From positions 868,001 through 932,000 of the forward strand of contig NZ_JAPFQA010000001.1 in assembly GCF_027563465.1 (NCBI RefSeq): DNA of 64,000 nt. The letters run 5' to 3'. The translations under genes and the position numbers were made by a program. Below are positions 9,232 to 18,910 of the stretch, in pieces (the stretch's first letter is position 1; each line of letters begins with the position of its first letter). Source of the DNA: Mesorhizobium qingshengii (lineage in GTDB: Bacteria; Pseudomonadota; Alphaproteobacteria; Rhizobiales; Rhizobiaceae). Below the pieces are notes generated by a model. That model was not told the origin of the DNA. It saw nothing but the letters and a program-made list of their open reading frames with translations, and did no database searches.

Positions 9232-9444
9232 ATGCGTGGGCGTGGATGGATCAAGGCGTTGCGCCAGGACGAGGCCCGGCAGGTGCGTGCGCGCATTGCC
9301 GAACTGGAGCGCGACCTGATGGCGGCCACACCTCAGGGACGGCATCGGCGGTTTGAAGCCGGACACGAACTTCGCAATGCAAAGTTCCGCCTGGAGCGTC
9401 TCGAGGAATGCATCGCCCAGATACCGGAACGGGCGGAGCATTAG
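9232..9444 (+). CDS. Small hypothetical helical protein
   Basis: A frame of about 70 residues from ATG 9232 (an ATG at 9190 in the same frame is possible). It is rich in Arg, Glu and Leu with heptad-like spacing (ARQVRARIAELERDL and LRNAKFRLERLEE), so probably one or two amphipathic helices. There is no signal peptide or recognised domain. It follows an AT-rich patch that could be a promoter and lies 69 bases before the helicase gene. There is no strong ribosome site. It may be real but could be a chance frame in GC-rich DNA. Confidence 0.42.
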   Translation: MRGRGWIKALRQDEARQVRARIAELERDLMAATPQGRHRRFEAGHELRNAKFRLERLEECIAQIPERAEH

Positions 9445-9513
9445 CGCCGGTCATAACGGCTCTCGATCCTTCAGCGACGTTGCGAACAAAGCAGAAACGA
9501 TGCTTGATGGGCG

Positions 9514-11607
9514 ATGAACCTCGCCACCCCTGATTCGTCCTTTCGGGAGCCGACCGTTCAGCCGGCCTATCTTGCCCGGCTGAACGATGCCCAGCGCCAG
9601 GCCGTCGAGCACGGCGACGGCAAGATCGGCGGACCGCTGCTGGTCATCGCCGGTGCCGGCTCGGGCAAGACCAACACGCTGGCGCACCGCGTCGCCCATC
9701 TGATCGTCAGGGGTGCCGACCCGCGCCGCATCCTGCTGATGACCTTTTCGCGCCGCGCCGCGTCCGAAATGGCCAGGCGGGTCGAGCGCATCGCCGGTGA
9801 GGTGCTCGGCCGCGACGCCGCGGTGATCACGGATGCGCTGACCTGGGCCGGCACCTTTCACGGCATCGGTGCGCGGCTGCTGCGCGACTATGCGCTGGAG
9901 ATCGGCATCGACCCGGCCTTCACCATCCATGACCGCGAGGATTCCGCCGACCTGATGAACCTTGTGCGGCATGAACTGGGGTTTTCGAAGACGGAAGCGC
10001 GCTTTCCGACCAAGGGCACCTGCCTTGCCATCTATTCGCGCGCCGTAAATGCGCAGGCTCCGCTGGGCGAGGTATTGGGATCCGCCTTCCCCTGGTGCGT
10101 TGGCTGGGCGGAACAGCTGAAGCAACTGTTCGCCGGTTATGTCGAGGCCAAACAGGCGCAGAACGTGCTCGATTACGACGATTTGCTGCTCTACTGGGCA
10201 CAGATGGCGGCCGAGCCTGAAATAGCGGCGCATCTGGGTGGGCGTTTCGACCATGTGCTGGTCGATGAATACCAGGACACCAACCGGCTGCAGGCGTCGA
10301 TCCTCATGGCGCTGAAACCCGACGGCGCCGGGCTGACGGTGGTCGGCGACGATGCGCAGTCGATCTATTCGTTCCGTGCCGCCGAGGTGCGCAACATCCT
10401 TGATTTCCCAAAACAGTTCGCGCGGACCGCCGATGTGGTGATGCTGGAACGCAACTATCGCTCCACCGAAACCATCCTGGCCGCCGCCAATGCGGTGATC
10501 GGCGAGGCTTCGGAGCGCTTCACGAAGAACCTGTGGTCGGAGCGCAAATCATCCGACAAGCCAAGACTGGTGACCGTGCGCGACGAGGTCGAGCAGGCGA
10601 ACTTCGTCTGCGACGCCATCCTGGCCGAGCGCGAGGCCGGCACGGCGCTGAAATCACAGGCGGTGCTGTTTCGCGCCTCGCACCACAGCGGCCCGCTGGA
10701 GATCGAACTGACGCGGCGCAACATTCCCTTCGTCAAGTTCGGCGGCCTGAAGTTCCTCGATGCCGCTCATGTCAAGGATGTGCTGGCGGTGCTGCGATTT
10801 GCCGAAAACCCACGCGACCGGGTGGCCGGATTCCGTGTGCTGCAGCTGATGCCGGGCATCGGCCCTTCGGCTGCCGCGCAGATCGTCGAGACGATGACGT
10901 CGGCGCTGGACGAGGCGATGGGCCTTGCCGGCTGGCGCCCGCCGCAGCGCGCGGCCGACGACTGGCCGGGTTTTGTCGCGCTTTATTCCGGTCTGCGAGC
11001 CGGCGCCAAATGGCCGGCCGACCTCGAACAGGTCAGGCTGTGGTACGAGCCGCATCTGGAACGCATCCACGAGGATGCGACGACCAGGCGTGCGGACCTT
11101 TTGCAGCTCGAGCAGATCGGCTCCGGTTATGCCTCGCGCGAACGGTTTCTCACCGAACTGACGCTCGACCCGCCGGATGCCACCAGCGATCAGGCCGGCC
11201 CGCCGCATCGCGACGAGGACTATCTGATCCTGTCGACCATCCACTCGGCCAAGGGCCAGGAATGGAAGAATGTCTTCGTGCTCAACACGGTCGACGGCTG
11301 TATTCCGGCCGATCTCGGCGTCGGCACCAAGGAAGATATCGAAGAGGAGCGCCGCCTGCTCTACGTGGCGATGACAAGGGCAAAGGACAGTCTCAGCCTG
11401 GTCATGCCGCAGCGCTTCTTTCCGCACGGCCAGGCGGCACGGGGCGACCGCCACCTCTATGCCTCGCGCACCCGCTTCATCCCGGCTTCGATCCTCTCCG
11501 CGTTCCAGCAGATGTCGTGGCCGAGCGCGCAAGCGGCACAGGGCAGGGCGCCCCGGCCCGAGGTGCGCGTCGACATTGGCGCGCGCATGCGCGGCATGTG
11601 GAAATAG
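9514..11607 (+). CDS. UvrD/PcrA-like superfamily 1 ATP-dependent DNA helicase
   Basis: A 697-residue protein with the SF1A motifs in order: Q-motif and Walker A ([15 protein letters not shown]), motif Ia ([10 protein letters not shown]), Walker [10 protein letters not shown], motif [16 protein letters not shown], motif [12 protein letters not shown], motif [13 protein letters not shown] and motif [12 protein letters not shown]. It is shorter than typical UvrD (~720-850 residues), ending soon after motif VI, and probably unwinds DNA 3'-5' in repair or replication. A shorter paralogue of UvrD is the best description. dapB follows after 17 bases on the same strand. Confidence 0.92.
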   Translation: MNLATPDSSFREPTVQPAYLARLNDAQRQAVEHGDGKIGGPLLVIAGAGSGKTNTLAHRVAHLIVRGADPRRILLMTFSRRAASEMARRVERIAGEVLGRDAAVITDALTWAGTFHGIGARLLRDYALEIGIDPAFTIHDREDSADLMNLVRHELGFSKTEARFPTKGTCLAIYSRAVNAQAPLGEVLGSAFPWCVGWAEQLKQLFAGYVEAKQAQNVLDYDDLLLYWAQMAAEPEIAAHLGGRFDHVLVDEYQDTNRLQASILMALKPDGAGLTVVGDDAQSIYSFRAAEVRNILDFPKQFARTADVVMLERNYRSTETILAAANAVIGEASERFTKNLWSERKSSDKPRLVTVRDEVEQANFVCDAILAEREAGTALKSQAVLFRASHHSGPLEIELTRRNIPFVKFGGLKFLDAAHVKDVLAVLRFAENPRDRVAGFRVLQLMPGIGPSAAAQIVETMTSALDEAMGLAGWRPPQRAADDWPGFVALYSGLRAGAKWPADLEQVRLWYEPHLERIHEDATTRRADLLQLEQIGSGYASRERFLTELTLDPPDATSDQAGPPHRDEDYLILSTIHSAKGQEWKNVFVLNTVDGCIPADLGVGTKEDIEEERRLLYVAMTRAKDSLSLVMPQRFFPHGQAARGDRHLYASRTRFIPASILSAFQQMSWPSAQAAQGRAPRPEVRVDIGARMRGMWK

Positions 11608-11624
11608 CAGCAAGGGATAGCGCA

Positions 11625-12401
11625 ATGTCCCAACCGCCGATCAGGATCGCCATCGCCGGGGCGCTGGGCCGCATGGGCCGCCAGATGGCGGACGCCGTCC
11701 GGGCCGATCCGCGGCTGGTGCTTGTTGCCCGTTTCCACCGGCCGGGGATCGTTGGCGAAGGGCTGGTGAGCCGCGACGAGGCGCTTGCCATGGCCGACGT
11801 GGTGATCGATTTCACCACGCCGGCGGCATCGGCTGATCTGGCCAGGTTCTGCGCCGAACGCGGCGAGCCGGCGTTGGTGATCGGGTCGACCGGATTCGAC
11901 GCGGCCGAGTTGGCCACCATTGCCAAGGCGTCGAAAACCATCGCTATCGTGCGCTCCGGCAGTTTTTCGCTCGGGCTCAACATGCTGGTTGGACTGGTCG
12001 AGAAGGCGGCGAGGGCTCTCGACCGCGACGACTGGGATATCGAGATTGTCGAGGCCCATCATCGCGACAAGATCGATGCGCCGTCGGGGACGGCCTTGAT
12101 GCTGGGGCAAGCCGCTGCCAGCGGGCGCGGCATCGAACTGGACACCGTCGCAAGGCGCGTCCGCGATGGCCTCACCGGCGCGCGGCCGGCAGGCGAAATC
12201 GGCTTCGCGGTGCTACGCGGCGGCGGCATCGTCGGCGAGCACGGCGTCAGCTTCTGTGCCGAGGGCGAGACCGTGACCCTGTCGCATGCGGCCGGCGATC
12301 GCATCATGTTCGCCCGCGGCGCCATCGCCGCCGCACTCTGGGTGGCGGGGCGTGTACCCGGCGAATATGACATGCACGACGTGCTGGCATTGAACGCCTA
12401 G
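11625..12401 (+). CDS. dapB: 4-hydroxy-tetrahydrodipicolinate reductase
   Basis: A 258-residue protein from ATG 11625, preceded by an AAGGGA ribosome site. The N-terminal nucleotide-binding loop [10 protein letters not shown] and the catalytic segment [16 protein letters not shown] are intact. The enzyme reduces hydroxy-tetrahydrodipicolinate in lysine and diaminopimelate synthesis. It is slightly short (rhizobial DapB is usually nearer 270 residues) and sits behind a helicase instead of the usual gpm/dap neighbours, so it may be a second copy. Confidence 0.88.
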   Translation: MSQPPIRIAIAGALGRMGRQMADAVRADPRLVLVARFHRPGIVGEGLVSRDEALAMADVVIDFTTPAASADLARFCAERGEPALVIGSTGFDAAELATIAKASKTIAIVRSGSFSLGLNMLVGLVEKAARALDRDDWDIEIVEAHHRDKIDAPSGTALMLGQAAASGRGIELDTVARRVRDGLTGARPAGEIGFAVLRGGGIVGEHGVSFCAEGETVTLSHAAGDRIMFARGAIAAALWVAGRVPGEYDMHDVLALNA

Positions 12402-12537
12402 GTTTGCGGTGACTTTCCCGGATGCCTTGAAAGGTGGCTGAAAGGTTGCTGTCCTAAGTGTTGACGGGCGCCCCCATATTGTCGCGAAAAGCGATGGGAG
12501 AGAGAGGGGCGCGGGAAACGAACAAAGGGAAGAGGCC

Positions 12538-13551
12538 ATGTCGCTCGCGCGAATTCTGCTCGATTCAGTCGCCACAACCGCACTCGTCGCCACCATGGCC
12601 TTGTCCGCGCCGTCCGCACGCGCCGACGAAAAGATCTCCATCATGGTGGGTGGCTACGAAAAGCAGATCTACCTGCCCGCCAAGCTGGCGGAAGCGCTCG
12701 GCTACTTCAAGGACGAAGGTCTCGATGTCGAGCTGTTGAACGAGCCGGCCGGCGTCGATGCGGAGAATGAGATGCTTGCCGGGGCCGTGCAAGGAGTGGT
12801 CGGTTTCTATGACCACAGCATCGACCTGCAGGCGAAAGGTAAATTCGTCGAATCCGTCGTCCAGTTCAGCCAGGCGCCCGGTGAAGTCGAGCTTGTTTCG
12901 ACCAAGCATCCCGAGATCAAGTCGCCCGCCGACTTCAAGGGCATGAGCCTGGGCGTCACCGGCCTCGGCTCCTCGACAAACTTCCTGACGGAATATCTTG
13001 CCGTCAAGAACGGGCTGAAGCTCGGCGAATTCACCTCGGTTCCGGTCGGCGCCGGCAATACCTTCATCGCAGCCATGCAGCAGGACAAGATCCAGGCCGG
13101 CATGACGACCGAACCGACGATCACGCGACTGCTGAAGACCGGCGAAGCGTCCGTCCTTGTCGACATGCGCACGATTGAAGGCACCAAGGCCGCGCTCGGC
13201 GGCACCTACCCGGCTGCCTCCCTCTACATGCAGACGGACTGGGTCGACGCGCACAAGGAGACGGTGCAGAAACTGGCGAATGCCTTCGTCAAGACACTGA
13301 AGTTCATCAACACCCATAGCGGTGCGGAAATCGCCGAAAAGATGCCGAAGGACTACTATGTCGGCGACAAGGAAGGGTATGTGAAGGCACTGGACGCCGG
13401 CAAGGCGATGTTCACCGCCGATGGGGTCATGCCCGAAGGCGGCCCGGAGACGGTGCTGACAGTGCTGTCGGCCTTCAAGAAGGACCTGCAAGGCAAGCAG
13501 ATTGACCTTTCCAAGACCTACACCACGGAATTCGTCAAAAACGCCAAGTAG
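12538..13551 (+). CDS. ABC transporter substrate-binding protein (NMT1/SsuA/TauA-like)
   Basis: A 337-residue protein with a cleavable signal peptide (hydrophobic run to about residue 28, cleavage near ARADE) and the NMT1/THI5-like periplasmic fold, with GYFKDEGLDVELL near the N-terminus and MTTEPTITRLL centrally. A GGGAAGAGG ribosome site precedes the ATG. It is the binding protein of the importer formed with the next two genes. Relatives bind sulfonates, nitrate, pyrimidine precursors or aromatic acids; the ligand here is not determinable from sequence. Confidence 0.9.
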   Translation: MSLARILLDSVATTALVATMALSAPSARADEKISIMVGGYEKQIYLPAKLAEALGYFKDEGLDVELLNEPAGVDAENEMLAGAVQGVVGFYDHSIDLQAKGKFVESVVQFSQAPGEVELVSTKHPEIKSPADFKGMSLGVTGLGSSTNFLTEYLAVKNGLKLGEFTSVPVGAGNTFIAAMQQDKIQAGMTTEPTITRLLKTGEASVLVDMRTIEGTKAALGGTYPAASLYMQTDWVDAHKETVQKLANAFVKTLKFINTHSGAEIAEKMPKDYYVGDKEGYVKALDAGKAMFTADGVMPEGGPETVLTVLSAFKKDLQGKQIDLSKTYTTEFVKNAK

Positions 13552-13655
13552 CCGACCCATGCCGGCGCGAACGCGTCGCGCCGGCCGCCGTCCGTTTTTC
13601 ACGTTGGGTGACGCCCGGCCACCGGGCGGTTGCTCGATTTTGGAGTTGCTTGACC

Positions 13656-14465
13656 ATGGCTGCCGCAAAGACTGTTCCGGCGATTGAGCTGATCAATGTC
13701 AGCCGCCGCTTCCTTTCCCCCACCGGCAAATCGCTGACGGCGCTGCGCGATTTCACCATGACGGTCGAGCGCGGCGAATTCGTCGCCGTCGTCGGCCCGA
13801 CCGGTTGCGGAAAGTCGACCACCCTCAACCTGATCACCGGGTTGGCCAGCCCAAGTGCCGGCGAGGTTCGCGTCATGGGTGGCCCGGTCAAGGGAATAGA
13901 CCCGCGCATCGGCTTCGTATTCCAGACCGACGCCCTGTTCCCCTGGCGCACGGTGATCGAGAACGTCATGGCCGGGCCGTTGTTCCGCGGCAAGCCCATG
14001 CCGCAAGCCCAGGCCTCGGCACGCGACTGGCTTTCGCGCGTCGGCCTGTCTCGGTTCGAGCAGCACTATCCACACCAGCTTTCTGGCGGCATGCGCAAGC
14101 GCGTGGCGCTCGCCCAGACCTTCATCAACGGCCCCGAAATCCTGCTCATGGACGAACCGTTTTCCGCGCTCGACGTGCAGACACGCGTTCTCATGCATGA
14201 GGAGCTGTTGCGGCTCTGGTCCGAGGCCAAGGCATCCGTGGTCTTCGTCACCCACGATCTCGAAGAAGCGATCGCGCTGGCCGACAAGGTCTATGTGCTG
14301 ACCGCCGGCCCGGCGACGGTGAAGTCGGTCTACACGATCGATCTGCCGCGTCCGCGCATCGTCGCCGATATCCGCTACGAGCAGAACTTCATCGATTATT
14401 CGCGCACCATCTGGGCCGACCTCAAGGAAGAGGTCGAGACCAGCTATGCGCGTGCCGCTGCCTGA
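13656..14465 (+). CDS. ABC transporter ATP-binding protein (SsuB/TauB-like)
   Basis: A 269-residue ATPase. The ATG at 13656 (GGAG ten bases upstream) is preferred over a start at 13608. Walker A GPTGCGKST, Q-loop FQTDALFPWRT, signature LSGGMRKR and Walker B LLMDEPFSALD are all intact, followed by the switch histidine in FVTHDLEEA. It energises the importer encoded with its neighbours and sits on the inner face of the membrane. Confidence 0.93.
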   Translation: MAAAKTVPAIELINVSRRFLSPTGKSLTALRDFTMTVERGEFVAVVGPTGCGKSTTLNLITGLASPSAGEVRVMGGPVKGIDPRIGFVFQTDALFPWRTVIENVMAGPLFRGKPMPQAQASARDWLSRVGLSRFEQHYPHQLSGGMRKRVALAQTFINGPEILLMDEPFSALDVQTRVLMHEELLRLWSEAKASVVFVTHDLEEAIALADKVYVLTAGPATVKSVYTIDLPRPRIVADIRYEQNFIDYSRTIWADLKEEVETSYARAAA

Positions 14466-14476
14466 GGAGGAACGCC

Positions 14477-15355
14477 ATGACCGACGCTGCCATGGACATC
14501 AGTTCAAGAGCATTCAGGCCGGGCACCTCCGATGCGGAAATCGAAGCGGCCGCCGCGAAGGCGGTGACGCATCGCCGCCGTACCGTGATATTCTGGCGGG
14601 TCGCCATTCTCGTCGCCTTTCTGGGTCTGTGGGAAGTCGCCGCCCGTCTCGCCTGGATCGATCCGTTCTTCTACGCAATGCCGAGCGCGATCGCGTTGCG
14701 GCTCTATGAGTGGACCACGGAAGGAACGTCCGAGGGGCCGCTCTGGTATCATCTCTATGTTACCATGGAAGAGGCAGTCATCGGCTTCGTGACCGGCTCG
14801 ATTGCCGGTATCATCATCGGCGTCGCGCTCGGCCGCAACCGGATGGCTGCCGACATTTTCTCGATCTATATCAAGGTGATCAATTCCATTCCGCGTGTGG
14901 TTCTGGCGCCGATCTTCATCATGATCCTCGGCCTTGGCCTTGCTTCGAAAGTGGCGCTTGCCTTCGTGATGGTTTTCTTCGTTGTCTTCCACAATGCCTT
15001 TCAGGGCGTGCGGGAAGCCGACAGGGCAATGATAGCCAACGCCCGCATCCTGGGCGCCTCCAACTGGCAATTGACCCGCTCGGTGATTGTGCCTTCGGCG
15101 ATGAGCTGGATCTTCGCCAGTCTGCATGTCAGCTTCGGCTTTGCCATCATCGGCGCGATCGTCGGCGAGTTCGTCGGCTCGCGCTATGGCATCGGTCTGC
15201 TGATCAACATCGCCAAGGGATCCTTTGACGCCGCCGGCATGTACGCCGCGATCGTCATCGTCATGGTCGTGGCGCTCGGTGCCGAATATCTGATGACCAT
15301 GGTCGAGGATCGCCTGGCCAAATGGCGTCCCCAGCCACTGCATGAGACGCAGTGA
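14477..15355 (+). CDS. ABC transporter permease (SsuC/TauC-like)
   Basis: A 292-residue protein behind a strong GAGGAGG ribosome site, 11 bases after the ATPase gene. A cytoplasmic N-terminus of about 40 residues precedes roughly six membrane segments. The permease coupling loop EADRAMIANARILGAS is typical of the nitrate/sulfonate/taurine group. It forms the channel of the three-gene importer and ends 12 bases before the convergent sensor-kinase gene. Confidence 0.92.
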   Translation: MTDAAMDISSRAFRPGTSDAEIEAAAAKAVTHRRRTVIFWRVAILVAFLGLWEVAARLAWIDPFFYAMPSAIALRLYEWTTEGTSEGPLWYHLYVTMEEAVIGFVTGSIAGIIIGVALGRNRMAADIFSIYIKVINSIPRVVLAPIFIMILGLGLASKVALAFVMVFFVVFHNAFQGVREADRAMIANARILGASNWQLTRSVIVPSAMSWIFASLHVSFGFAIIGAIVGEFVGSRYGIGLLINIAKGSFDAAGMYAAIVIVMVVALGAEYLMTMVEDRLAKWRPQPLHETQ

Positions 15356-15367
15356 GCGGCGACAGAC

Positions 15368-16726
15368 CTAGCCGCCCGCCAGCGGCAGCCTTACCTCAAC
15401 CACCAGACCGCCGGCCGCGCCATCCCCGAGGGTGACGTGGCCGCCGGCATTTTCGACGACCTCGCGCACGATGGCGAGACCAAGCCCGCTGCCTTCCTCG
15501 GTCGAACCGGCGATGCGGTAGAAGCGCTCGAAAACATGGTCTCGCTCGTCCACCGGAATGCCGGGCCCGTCGTCGGCGACCGTCAGCACGGCTTCATTGC
15601 CAACGACCGCCAGCTTCACCGTAACGCTACCGCCGGCCGGCGAGTAGCGCAGCGCGTTGTCGACAACGTTGACGATCATTTCGCGCAGCATGGTGCCGTC
15701 GCCGATGACTGGCACAGGGCCGGCCTCCTCGAGGCCGAGATCGATATTGCGGCCGATCGCTGTCGGCGCCTGCGTTTCCAGCACATGGCGGGCGGCTTCG
15801 GTGAGGTCGATGCGGTCGGCGCGTGGCCGCCTGCTGCCTGGCTCCGCCCGGGACAGGGTCAGCAGTTGTTCGGCCAACCGTGCCAGCCGGCCGGAACTGG
15901 CCTGCAGCGCCACCAAGGCTTCCTGGCGCGCGTCGGCGGCACTTTCGCGCAACGCGTAGCTTGCCTGTGTCGATAGCAACGCCAGCGGTGTGCGCAGCTG
16001 GTGCGCCGCATTGGCGATGAAGCGGCGCTGTGCCGCCATCTGCGCCCGCACGCGCGCCATATAGGCGTTGAGTGCATCGATCAGCGGGCGGATCTCGCTT
16101 TGGGCACCCGGCACTTCGATCGGATCGAGCTCGCTGCGGCTTGGCGAACGCACTGCGTCGCGCAACCGGATCAGCGGCGCGAGACCGCGATGCAGCCCCA
16201 GCAGAACGAACAAGCCGGCGATCGCCACCAGCGCCAGCTGCTGGGTAAAGGCGCCAAACCAGAGGCGCCGCACCATGGCATCGTGTCCTGCAAGTGTGAC
16301 GCCGACAGTAACGGTGATCGGCGAGTCGTCGCCAGCGCCCACCACCGTGTGGCTGAAAGTAAGCAACCGCAGCCGATGGTCGCGATAGGTCGCCTCCGTA
16401 TTGGAGGACTTCGGTGCCTCCGGCAGGTCGGGATAGCCGGTCAGCAGCCGCCCTCCGGCAGCCTTGACATGGTAGTAGACGCTGTCGCGATCACCGGTAT
16501 CGAACATCTCGATCGCCGCCGGCGGTATCGTGGCGTCGAGCACGCCGTCGCTCACGCCGGCACGCTCGGCAATGGCGCGTGCCGAGCCCATCAGCATGCG
16601 ATCGGTGACGAGATCGGCGGTCGCCAGCGCATTGCGGTGGCTGGTCCACAGATTGATTGTGGCGAGCCCGACGAGCGGCAATACCACCCAGGCCAGAAGC
16701 TGCAAGCGGAGACTGTTAATCCTCAT
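15368..16726 (-). CDS. Sensor histidine kinase (TctE-like)
   Basis: A 452-residue membrane kinase. Start is the ATG at 16726, which overlaps the end of the response-regulator gene by 11 bases. An N-terminal membrane helix (LQLLAWVVLPLVGLATINL), a periplasmic sensing region of about 130 residues and a second helix near 162-178 lead to the phospho-acceptor His242 (AHQLRTPL) and an ATPase domain with NVVDNALRYSP, DDGPGIP and GSGLGLAI. TctE-type kinases sense organic acids. It faces the importer genes, which it may control together with its partner. Confidence 0.93.
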   Translation of the reverse strand: MRINSLRLQLLAWVVLPLVGLATINLWTSHRNALATADLVTDRMLMGSARAIAERAGVSDGVLDATIPPAAIEMFDTGDRDSVYYHVKAAGGRLLTGYPDLPEAPKSSNTEATYRDHRLRLLTFSHTVVGAGDDSPITVTVGVTLAGHDAMVRRLWFGAFTQQLALVAIAGLFVLLGLHRGLAPLIRLRDAVRSPSRSELDPIEVPGAQSEIRPLIDALNAYMARVRAQMAAQRRFIANAAHQLRTPLALLSTQASYALRESAADARQEALVALQASSGRLARLAEQLLTLSRAEPGSRRPRADRIDLTEAARHVLETQAPTAIGRNIDLGLEEAGPVPVIGDGTMLREMIVNVVDNALRYSPAGGSVTVKLAVVGNEAVLTVADDGPGIPVDERDHVFERFYRIAGSTEEGSGLGLAIVREVVENAGGHVTLGDGAAGGLVVEVRLPLAGG

Positions 16727-17384
16727 GGCGCAGGAGATAGCCGAGGCCGCGCAGCGTGACGATGTGGACCCGCGAGCCTTCCAGTTTCTTGCGCACGCGG
16801 TGCACATAGATCTCGATGGCGCTGGGGTCGGCGTCGGTCTCGAAATCGTAGATTGCCGCCGACAAGGCCGCCTTGCTCACCGTGCGCCCGGCCTTGACCA
16901 TCAGTTGTTCCAGCACCGCATGCTCGCGCGGTGTCAGCGCCAGCGTTTCGCCAGCGAGCGAAAAAAGCCGCGTGTTGGTGTCAAAGATCAGATCGCCGCA
17001 GGCAACGACCGGCGCGGTGCGGTCATTGGCGCGGCGCAACTGCGCGCGGATGCGCGCTTCGAGCTCTTCGATCTGGAAGGGCTTCGCGAGGTAGTCGTCC
17101 GCGCCTTCATTGAGGCCTTTGACCCGGCCGTCGAGGCTGGCATTCGCGGTCAGCACGATGACCGGCACCCGGTTGCCGCGCGCCCGCAGCATGCGCAGCA
17201 CCTCCAACCCGCCCATGCGCGGCAGCGCAAGGTCGAGGATGACAAGCGCATGGTCGCCGGCGGCCAGCGCGTGCTCGACGTCCTCGCCGTCATGAACGAT
17301 GTCGACGACATAGTTCGCCTGGCGCAAGGTCTTGCCCAACCAATCCGCCAGTTCGCGATTGTCCTCGACGAGCAACAGCCGCAT
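16716..17384 (-). CDS. OmpR/PhoB-family response regulator (TctD-like)
   Basis: A 222-residue regulator with a receiver domain (acidic pocket Glu7/Asp8, phospho-acceptor Asp51 in LVILDLALP, Thr in VLTAN, Lys in LAKPF) and a C-terminal winged helix for DNA binding (DPSAIEIYVHRVRKKLEG). It is the first gene of the two-component operon and partners the overlapping kinase gene downstream. Its targets are probably local, possibly the facing ABC importer; that is inference. Confidence 0.95.
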   Translation of the reverse strand: MRLLLVEDNRELADWLGKTLRQANYVVDIVHDGEDVEHALAAGDHALVILDLALPRMGGLEVLRMLRARGNRVPVIVLTANASLDGRVKGLNEGADDYLAKPFQIEELEARIRAQLRRANDRTAPVVACGDLIFDTNTRLFSLAGETLALTPREHAVLEQLMVKAGRTVSKAALSAAIYDFETDADPSAIEIYVHRVRKKLEGSRVHIVTLRGLGYLLRHED

Positions 17385-17955
17385 TTTCTATCGCTGTCCT
17401 GGGATGCAAGTCACCCGGAAATCTGTCCATTCCTTCGACCGGCATAGCCTGGTCGTGTCCGATTGATGATCGTGCACAATCGATAATATCGAACCAGCCA
17501 CAAGGCAAATAGCACGCGCCGACGGTTCCCGGGCACTCTGAACCTTTGTCTCAAGGGACGACAAGTTGGATTGTCGCAAGAACATAACCGGCTGCACATT
17601 TCGTGCGGTTCGACACCTCCAGAAACGAGTGCCGAACCGGTCGACCCCCTCAAATCGAACCAGTCGGTTCGTTTTCTGTTGACGGACCGTGCAACACGTA
17701 GTGAACGCCAGAGAGTCGGATGCCTGTCACCGAAAATCGCATTCCGGCATAACTTGCTGATATTAAATGATAAAAATGTTCCCGCGGAAGCCTCTCTTCG
17801 AATTTCAAGGGCAAGAATCACACGATGCATGGAACATCTTCGTGATTGGAAGTCGTCGACTGACAAACCCACTTCGGGGTGGTCCGAGCGACGCGAAATT
17901 CCTCCCAAGGCACGCCACTAGACGGACAGAACAAAAGAATACTGGAGTACTTAAA
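17385..17955. other. 570-bp gap upstream of the DUF680 array
   Basis: No frame here has convincing coding character. It must hold the promoters of the response regulator (minus strand) and the first DUF680 gene (plus strand). A short stem-loop followed by a T-run lies at 17656-17675 (CGAACC / GGTTCG then TTTT), which resembles an intrinsic terminator on the plus strand with no gene in front of it. The region 17745-17790 is AT-rich. Confidence 0.5.
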
Positions 17956-18162
17956 ATGACCAAGATCGCTCTTACCGCCGCTGCCATCCTCGTTGCCACG
18001 GGCACTGCCTTTGCCGGCAGTGACAATTATGGCTCGGCCAACGCCAACCAGCCCGCCGCCATAGTCGACAACGCGTTCACGGCTTCGATCCAGAAGTCGA
18101 ACTCGACCGTCGAGAAGCCGGTGACGCAGGGCAGCGACCGCAACCTGTTCGGCAATCGCTAA
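17956..18162 (+). CDS. DUF680-type small exported protein, copy 1
   Basis: A 68-residue protein with a signal peptide (MTKIALTAAAILVATG, cleavage after AFA) and a short mature part beginning GSDNYGSANANQP. The N-terminus and the GSDxYGS-NxNQP segment match my memory of DUF680, known only from Mesorhizobium. A ribosome site GGAG lies at 17944-17947. It is the first of three tandem paralogues and shares near-identical DNA with copy 2 from ahead of the ATG through the signal peptide. It has a divergent C-terminus (DRNLFGNR). Function is unknown; a periplasmic location is inferred. Confidence 0.85.
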   Translation: MTKIALTAAAILVATGTAFAGSDNYGSANANQPAAIVDNAFTASIQKSNSTVEKPVTQGSDRNLFGNR

Positions 18163-18218
18163 TCGCCTTTCCCGAACCAGTCGCAATCAATCAGATATTC
18201 AAATCAGGAGTACTTAAA

Positions 18219-18449
18219 ATGACCAAGATCGCTCTTACCGCCGCCGCCATCCTCGTTGCCACGGGCACGGCCTTTGCCCACGGCAGCGACAATTACGGCT
18301 CCAACAATGTCAACCAGCCGGTTGCCAACCAGTCGGTTTCCAACATCGACACCTCGCACACCGGCTCGATTCCGAAGTCTGTAAGGGCACAGGGCGACGC
18401 CAACGCCAACGTGCCCGCCCAGTCTGGCCAGGGCATCTGGGGTCGTTGA
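18219..18449 (+). CDS. DUF680-type small exported protein, copy 2
   Basis: A 76-residue paralogue of copy 1 with the same signal peptide and the same leader DNA around the start (GGAGTACTTAAAATGACC). The mature part begins HGSDNYGSNNVNQP, has a TGSIPKS segment and ends SGQGIWGR, an ending shared with copy 3 but not copy 1. It lies 56 bases after copy 1 and is followed by a strong terminator, so copies 1 and 2 are probably one transcript. Function unknown. Confidence 0.85.
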   Translation: MTKIALTAAAILVATGTAFAHGSDNYGSNNVNQPVANQSVSNIDTSHTGSIPKSVRAQGDANANVPAQSGQGIWGR

Positions 18450-18471
18450 TTTCTGAAAGTCTTCGACCACA

Positions 18472-18507
18472 AAGAGCGGTGGGCTCGGCCCGCCGCTCTT
18501 GTTTTTT
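18472..18507 (+). terminator. Rho-independent terminator after DUF680 copy 2
   Basis: A 13-bp stem (18472-18484 with 18488-18500, one G-U pair) with a TCG loop is followed by GTTTTTT. It ends the transcript of copies 1 and 2 and implies that copy 3 has its own promoter. Confidence 0.88.
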
Positions 18508-18665
18508 GCATGATGACGCCGATGCGTAGTCGCCAACCGACCTGAAACTCGCCGATCTACAAAACATCTCTCGTCCGGGAATAAAACCGGACTGTCCGGG
18601 GTCTTGTCCGTAGCGGAACCGTCCTCCCAAGACGCCGCCCAACGGAAGAACCAGGAGACTTGGAT

Positions 18666-18899
18666 ATGAACAGGATTGCCCTCACCGCCGCCGCCATCCT
18701 CGTTGCCACGGGCAGCGCTTTCGCCGGCAGCGACCACTATGGCTCCAACAACGCCAACCAGCCGGTTGCCCCGGTTGCCGCCGTCGACCATGCCGTCACC
18801 GGCTCGGTGAAGACCGTGGCTGAGCACAAGGCCGCGGATGCCAAGATGAAGATCACAACCGACTGGCCCGACTCCGGTCAGGGCATCTGGGGCAACTGA
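18666..18899 (+). CDS. DUF680-type small exported protein, copy 3
   Basis: A 77-residue paralogue from ATG 18666 (AGGAG about ten bases upstream); a TTG at 18660 is less likely because the paralogues begin at the equivalent Met. The signal peptide MNRIALTAAAILVATG is followed by GSDHYGSNNANQP, then a longer charged segment (AEHKAADAKMKIT) and the shared ending SGQGIWGN. It lies behind the terminator of copy 2, so it is expressed separately. Function unknown. Confidence 0.85.
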   Translation: MNRIALTAAAILVATGSAFAGSDHYGSNNANQPVAPVAAVDHAVTGSVKTVAEHKAADAKMKITTDWPDSGQGIWGN

Positions 18900-18910
18900 T
18901 GTTTCGAGCG

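Noticed and set aside
10533-11624. An upstream extension of the dapB frame inside the helicase gene
   Set aside because: It overlaps the helicase out of frame; DapB begins at 11625 with its own ribosome site.
17571-17921. A 116-codon frame ahead of the DUF680 array
   Set aside because: There is no ribosome site, domain or codon bias; the stretch is more likely regulatory.
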